Of a DNA stretch of 42,061 nt, positions 37,389-42,061 are shown piece by piece. Position numbers and translations under genes: made by a program. Every line of letters begins with the position of its first letter. Position 1 is the first letter of the stretch. This stretch comes from Chlorobiota bacterium (GTDB taxonomy: Bacteria; Bacteroidota; Ignavibacteria; Kapaibacteriales; NICIL-2), in contig JAOAEV010000046.1 of NCBI GenBank assembly GCA_026416585.1, positions 1-42,061 on the forward strand. The letters run 5' to 3'. The notes beneath the pieces are model-generated. The model was not told where the DNA came from, made no database searches, and worked only from the letters and a program-made list of their open reading frames with translations.

Positions 37389-38804
37389 TCACAAGCGCTG
37401 CAAAAGGGCGATATTTTCGATGTGGTAGGTCTGCGGGAACATATCCACTGGCTGAAGGTGGCTCACGTGATAGCGTTTCTGCAACAATGCTACATCGCGG
37501 GCTTGGGTTGCAGGATTGCAAGAAACGTACACTATCCGTTTGGGGCAGCGATGGAGCAAGTAATCCACCACAATCGGATGTATTCCGGCTCGTGGTGGAT
37601 CGACGACCACAACATCTGGCTCCCACAAATCGTCGAGTAGCTGCCAACTTTGGCGCTGATGCAGGTCTGCGGTCAGGAAAGTTGCGTTTGTAATCCCGTT
37701 TCGCTCTGCGTTAGCCCGCGCATCCGCGGTAGCAGCAGAATTGCTTTCGATACCCACGATCTGCTTGCACTGACGCGCCAAAGGAAGGGTTAACGTTCCT
37801 GCTCCCGCGTAAAGGTCCCACACTTGATCGTCAGGGCTGAGTGCAGCAGCTTCAGCTACTGCTGTAACGAACCGCTCTAACTGCCACAGATTGGCTTGGA
37901 AAAACGACGGTGCAGAAATTTGGAACTCAATCCCCTTTACCTGTTCACGGATATACGAGCGCCCAGCAACTACAGTGTACGGTCCCGGCGCAACAGGCGA
38001 GGGTGTATCGTTGATTGCCCAGATGACGCTGGCCATGGTTGGAACCTGCGTGCAGAGCACCAGCCCACACTCTTCGATGAAGGCGCGTTGGAGTTCAGAG
38101 GTCGGCGATTGGGTAACCAATGCCACCATCGTCTCGCCAATACTGGTTCGCCGAATAACGAGATTGCGCAGGAATCCTTGTCGCGTTCGCAGATTGTAGC
38201 AGGATATTCCTTTGCTTCGTGCTAACTGGCGGACAAGGGCATAGGCAGTATTGGCAGTGTCATCCTGGAGGAGGCACCGCTCGATGTCGAGCACGGCATC
38301 GAACTTTCCGCGGACGTGCAGCCCAATTGCAGAGCGTTTACGCTCCATTGCAGTTGGCTCGAGGCTTTTCCAGAGCCGCTCAGGAATCCACGTGCGATCA
38401 GAGCATGTAAACTCCATCTTTGCGCGATAGCCAAATTCCTGGGGCGAGGCAAGGATTGGCCGGTACTCGTGCACCTGGATACCACCAATTCGCTCGAAAG
38501 CATCGCGCACATGCTGTTGTTTCCAGCGCAATTGCTCGCGGTAGGTTGCATGTTGCCAGGTGCAGCCACCGCAGTCCCCTGCATACGGGCAAGGAGGCTG
38601 CCGACGCTCCGGTGATGGCTGTAGAATCTCAAGCACCTGTGCCTCTACGTAATTGCGGCGATGCTTGCTGATAACAGCACGCACTCGTTCGCCCGGTAAT
38701 GCGCCTCGGAGATGCACCACCATTCCACTATCAAGCCGGGCTATAGCTATTCCCTCAAATCCAAGCGCTTCGACAGTGAGCTCTACAACTTCAGCTTGCT
38801 TCAT
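37389..38804 (-). CDS. 23S rRNA (uracil-5-)-methyltransferase, RlmD/RumA-type with TRAM domain
   Basis: TRAM-like N-terminus, CPYAGDCGGCTWQHATYREQLRWK Fe-S cysteines, VWDLYAGAGTLTLPLA, VVVDPPRAGIHP, RIVYVSCNPATQARD. Confidence 0.92.
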   Translation of the reverse strand: MKQAEVVELTVEALGFEGIAIARLDSGMVVHLRGALPGERVRAVISKHRRNYVEAQVLEILQPSPERRQPPCPYAGDCGGCTWQHATYREQLRWKQQHVRDAFERIGGIQVHEYRPILASPQEFGYRAKMEFTCSDRTWIPERLWKSLEPTAMERKRSAIGLHVRGKFDAVLDIERCLLQDDTANTAYALVRQLARSKGISCYNLRTRQGFLRNLVIRRTSIGETMVALVTQSPTSELQRAFIEECGLVLCTQVPTMASVIWAINDTPSPVAPGPYTVVAGRSYIREQVKGIEFQISAPSFFQANLWQLERFVTAVAEAAALSPDDQVWDLYAGAGTLTLPLARQCKQIVGIESNSAATADARANAERNGITNATFLTADLHQRQSWQLLDDLWEPDVVVVDPPRAGIHPIVVDYLLHRCPKRIVYVSCNPATQARDVALLQKRYHVSHLQPVDMFPQTYHIENIALLQRL

Positions 38805-40612
38805 ATTCGCAGCCCTTCAGTTTGTAGAGTGTATAGTGTCGCATAGATTCCGTCTGGCTGTGCCAGGAGCTCCTCGTGAGTGCCGACTTCCACGATTCTC
38901 CCGCGATCAAGGACGTAAATCACATCCGCATCGCGGACGGTAGAAAGCCGGTGAGCAATAATCAATGCAGTGCGATTGTGCAGCACCTCTGCTATTGCTT
39001 GTTGAACAAGTGCTTCGGATTCACTATCCAGCGCAGAGGTAGCTTCATCGAAGATGAGCACATCAGGTTCAGCAAGGAGAGCTCGCGCTATAGCGATCCG
39101 TTGTCGCTGACCGCCCGATAAACGCACACCTCGATCGCCGATGATGGTATCATAGCCGTTAGGAAGTCGGATAATGAACTCGTGAGCGTGTGCAATTTTT
39201 GCTGCCCATTCAATCTCAGAGCGAGTAGCATTGGGCTTAGCAAGCGCTATGTTTGCTGCGATGGTATCATTGAAGAGCATGGCATCCTGGGAAACTACGC
39301 CAAATCGCCGGCGATATGATCCTACGGCAAAGGTGCGAATGTCATGCCCATCATAGGTGATTCGCCCTTCGGTAGGATCGTAGAATCGTACCAGCAGATC
39401 TGCAATTGTTGATTTGCCACTTCCACTGACTCCAACCAGAGCGACCGTTTTTCCGCGGGGTAACTCGATACTAACATCCCGCAACACAGGATGCTTACCA
39501 TCGTAGCTAAATGTGACATGCTCTAGCCGTATCCCCTGCCGCAGTGGAGGACACGGCTGTGTTCCGTCGCTTAATTGAGCGGCAGAGTCAACCACAGCAA
39601 ACACACGTTCTGCTGCGACTAAACCGCGTTGTATTTGCCCTGGGACCCCAGTCAAACTTGCTACCGGTGCCATGATAGCAAAAAGGGCGAAAAGGAATGT
39701 CATCAGGTCTGCTCCCCGCAGTGTGCCACTGGAAACTTCCTGTCCACCGACATAAAGAACCACTGCCAAGGCAGTGATTGCCAGTATCTCCCCTATCGCT
39801 GGAACCATGTCATTGACCGATGTTAGCTTAATGGCTGAGCGCACGTATTGCTGCAAATCGCCCCAAAAGCGTGTGATGATGTGCTCCTCTGCGTCAAATG
39901 CTTTGACAGTGCGGATACCGCTGATGCCTTCCTGCAAGGTACTGGTGTACTGCGCTGCAGCATGCTGCATGCGCTGAGAATAACGACGCAAGTAGCGGCG
40001 TGCGATCCGAATGATCAGCAGGGTCGCGCCACTGGTGCTAAAAGCGATGAGGGTTAGTTTCGGTGAAAGCGTCAGCAGCAATCCTAAAAGGAGGAGAATC
40101 TCCACAGGGGCGCGCACAAGGGTGACCATAAAAGGCACCAGCGTGCTATGCATGGTCCCTACCTCATTAATAACAAGGGCGATAAGTTCCCCTGCTTTGT
40201 TCCGATTGAAAAAGCTCATCGGTAAGTGGAGCAAACGAGAGAATACCAGCTGTCGCATGTCGCGAATTACCCACTCGCCCAAGCGTACATTGATCTGCCC
40301 TGCTGCGTACTTGACCCCATTTTTGACGATAAACATTGCAACGATAAACACTGCCAAATGGAGCAAAGTCGTTTGCTCATCAGCGGCAATAAGCCAGCCG
40401 AAAAGGATGCTGAAAACTTTGTCCTTGAGTGTTCCCGCTGAAGCAGGGGTAGAAGCAGCCGAGCCAGTACCGAAAAGGGTAGAAAGAACCGGCTCAATGA
40501 CTGCCATACTGAGCGCACCTATCGAACCCAACACGGCATTGCTCAGCAGAGAGAGAATAACAAGCCACCAATACGGCTGGAGAAAATGTGCAACGCGGCG
40601 GAAGGTACGCAT
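38801..40612 (-). CDS. ABC transporter, fused permease/ATP-binding protein (MsbA-like)
   Basis: Six-TM-type N-terminus; Walker A GVSGSGKST, signature LSGGQRQRIAIARALL, Walker B VLIFDEATSALD; ATGA overlap with the 38804 gene. Confidence 0.94.
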   Translation of the reverse strand: MRTFRRVAHFLQPYWWLVILSLLSNAVLGSIGALSMAVIEPVLSTLFGTGSAASTPASAGTLKDKVFSILFGWLIAADEQTTLLHLAVFIVAMFIVKNGVKYAAGQINVRLGEWVIRDMRQLVFSRLLHLPMSFFNRNKAGELIALVINEVGTMHSTLVPFMVTLVRAPVEILLLLGLLLTLSPKLTLIAFSTSGATLLIIRIARRYLRRYSQRMQHAAAQYTSTLQEGISGIRTVKAFDAEEHIITRFWGDLQQYVRSAIKLTSVNDMVPAIGEILAITALAVVLYVGGQEVSSGTLRGADLMTFLFALFAIMAPVASLTGVPGQIQRGLVAAERVFAVVDSAAQLSDGTQPCPPLRQGIRLEHVTFSYDGKHPVLRDVSIELPRGKTVALVGVSGSGKSTIADLLVRFYDPTEGRITYDGHDIRTFAVGSYRRRFGVVSQDAMLFNDTIAANIALAKPNATRSEIEWAAKIAHAHEFIIRLPNGYDTIIGDRGVRLSGGQRQRIAIARALLAEPDVLIFDEATSALDSESEALVQQAIAEVLHNRTALIIAHRLSTVRDADVIYVLDRGRIVEVGTHEELLAQPDGIYATLYTLQTEGLRI

Positions 40613-40623
40613 TACCAGACCGT

Positions 40624-41499
40624 TTAGTTCAACCGATGCCGTTGTTGCAGAACAGGACGCACGTCGAAAACTTCGATAGCAGCGTTCCAGCGCGTTTCTC
40701 CGACAGGAGCAAGCACAAAAATCTGCATCTGGCGTTCGGTAAGCTTAGCATGGCGTGCCTGATAGGTCGCACGGCGATAGCGGATCCCAGTGCAACGGAG
40801 AAGGGCACGCATTGTTGGTGCAGAGCACCTGTTCCGTCCCTCCAGTAGCGCCGTGAGCACCTCATACCCCATTGCTAATGCTGTGCTGGACAGTTGGCGC
40901 CGGATGCTGCACCGATCGAGTGCCATGCCGAGCATTCCAAGCGGCATCATACGCCGTGCATAGCGGGAACGCCCCATAAGGCTATCTTTCCATGTTCGCC
41001 CCCATGTCCTGAAAGGTTCTCCATCCCTAATAGCAGCAGGGTCGAGTTCATCGGAAAGTTCTGGTGAAAGAAAGGCAGGAAATGCAGTGACGATCGTTCT
41101 TGTCTGGAGAGAATGTGTTAGCAGTGTTCTTGAAAAATCTTTGTGCAAGACAACATCGCTTTCTGTCATAATAAGTGCCGGCGTGCTAAGGTGCTCAGCA
41201 ATAGTCTCGAGAATACTCCAATTGAACAGGCGCAAGTCAAATTCCTGTCGAGCACACCAGATCATTTTCTGCTCACATTCCGCCGCTAAGGGGTACGTGG
41301 TTGCCACCTGCACAACAGCTGAACCACTGGTAGGCAAACCCACGTATAGCACCTGTGTGGGAACACAGGTTTGAGCACAGACCGACTCCAGCATCAACCG
41401 AAAATGCCGAAGATTTGTGCTTCGCAGCAGCACCGCAAGAGTGTACTCGTTTCCTCCAGTCACGTTCACAGAAAGTACGATACGTAGTTTTGCAACCAC
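40624..41499 (-). CDS. Glycosyltransferase-like (GT-A fold candidate) protein
   Basis: LRIVLSVNVTGGNEYTLAVLLRSTNLRHFRLMLESVCAQTCVPTQVLYVGLP...PALIMTESDVVLHKDFSRTLL. ORF open to 41652, but a GTG start near 41499 avoids overlap with the divergent gene. Confidence 0.5.
   Translation of the reverse strand: MVAKLRIVLSVNVTGGNEYTLAVLLRSTNLRHFRLMLESVCAQTCVPTQVLYVGLPTSGSAVVQVATTYPLAAECEQKMIWCARQEFDLRLFNWSILETIAEHLSTPALIMTESDVVLHKDFSRTLLTHSLQTRTIVTAFPAFLSPELSDELDPAAIRDGEPFRTWGRTWKDSLMGRSRYARRMMPLGMLGMALDRCSIRRQLSSTALAMGYEVLTALLEGRNRCSAPTMRALLRCTGIRYRRATYQARHAKLTERQMQIFVLAPVGETRWNAAIEVFDVRPVLQQRHRLN
41485..41492 (+). promoter_or_regulatory. Candidate -7 box for the outer-membrane protein gene at 41522
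   Basis: TAGTTTTG matches TAnnTTTG 29 nt before the ATG; SD GGAGGG lies between. No clear -33 element. Confidence 0.35.
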
Positions 41500-41521
41500 G
41501 TTACACTGTGCGGAGGGACGT

Positions 41522-42061
41522 ATGCTGCTTTGTTTTCTTTTGGTAGTTTGTAGTGCAGCTGGTATGCTATATGCAGACGAGGACGTGCTGCGACCGAAAG
41601 GGAAAGGTCTCTTAGCAGCTGCCGTCGAGTCGCCTACTGGTCTTGTTCGCAATCCATGGGCAGTGGGATTGGAAATAGGGGGCTCGCTGAGCTTTTATGG
41701 ACAGAACGTTACTCAGCATCAGGCTCCTTCTTACGAAACTAACCTCACCAGCGGCTCTGGCTTTGGTCCATTTATCAATTTTGCCGTGGACTATGCCTTG
41801 ACCGATTACGTAGGGCTTCAGGCACGCGTTGGATACGATCAAAAACGCTATACGATGAAAGGCTTCCTTGACGGACCCTGCGAGATTCCAATTGGCAGTG
41901 GGAACATTAGTCCAACTCGTGTTGAATCAACAACAGATCAAACTATCAACTACTGGGTTGGTGGCGTAGGAATACGAGCCCGATTTGCAGAAAACTGGCT
42001 TGTCACTGGCGGTATAAGCTACCACAGCCGTAGTAGTGCATCATTCCGGCAAGTAGATACT
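41522..42061 (+). CDS. Outer-membrane beta-barrel protein, 3' end truncated by the window
   Basis: MLLCFLLVVCSAAGMLYADEDVLRPKGKG...FINFAVDYALTDYVGLQARVGYDQKRY...GGVGIRARFAENWLVTGGISYHSRS read in frame to 42061; GGAGGGACGT SD upstream. Not in the ORF track (no stop). Confidence 0.7.
   Translation, partial: MLLCFLLVVCSAAGMLYADEDVLRPKGKGLLAAAVESPTGLVRNPWAVGLEIGGSLSFYGQNVTQHQAPSYETNLTSGSGFGPFINFAVDYALTDYVGLQARVGYDQKRYTMKGFLDGPCEIPIGSGNISPTRVESTTDQTINYWVGGVGIRARFAENWLVTGGISYHSRSSASFRQVDT

Overview
This 42-kb window is mostly housekeeping sequence from a bacterium that looks like a Bacteroidota/Chlorobiota-type (FCB group) lineage. That lineage call is inference, based on several T9SS type A C-terminal sorting domains and TTTG-N20-TAnnTTTG-like promoter sequence. 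The core is a minus-strand block: tRNA-Tyr/Gly(TCC)/Gly(CCC)/Thr/Trp, then secE-nusG-rplK-rplA-rplJ-rplL-rpoB-rpoC. No tuf gene is present in the cluster. To the left are an edge-truncated IgGFc-binding/Ig-like repeat protein, a Leu/Phe/Val dehydrogenase, nusB, a cohesin-like/dockerin/T9SS protein and a metallophosphoesterase. To the right are carA, a GT2 glycosyltransferase, a DUF2279-like protein, an AtuA/DUF1446 protein, a RodZ-like protein, a KpsF/GutQ isomerase, a HIT protein, a giant T9SS-exported protein, purN, a large Rossmann oxidoreductase-like protein, cytidine deaminase, a subtilisin-like T9SS protease, a histone H1-like protein, RlmD, an ABC exporter, a glycosyltransferase-like protein and a truncated outer-membrane barrel. 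I saw no CRISPR array, IS element, prophage or recognisable defence system. The best leads are the inverted repeats and mutually exclusive pairings between rplL and rpoB, a probable L10-leader, a near-perfect Bacteroidota promoter squeezed between carA and the tRNA cluster, and a protein combining cohesin-like and dockerin modules with a T9SS tag. I did not find a clearly undescribed multi-gene system.
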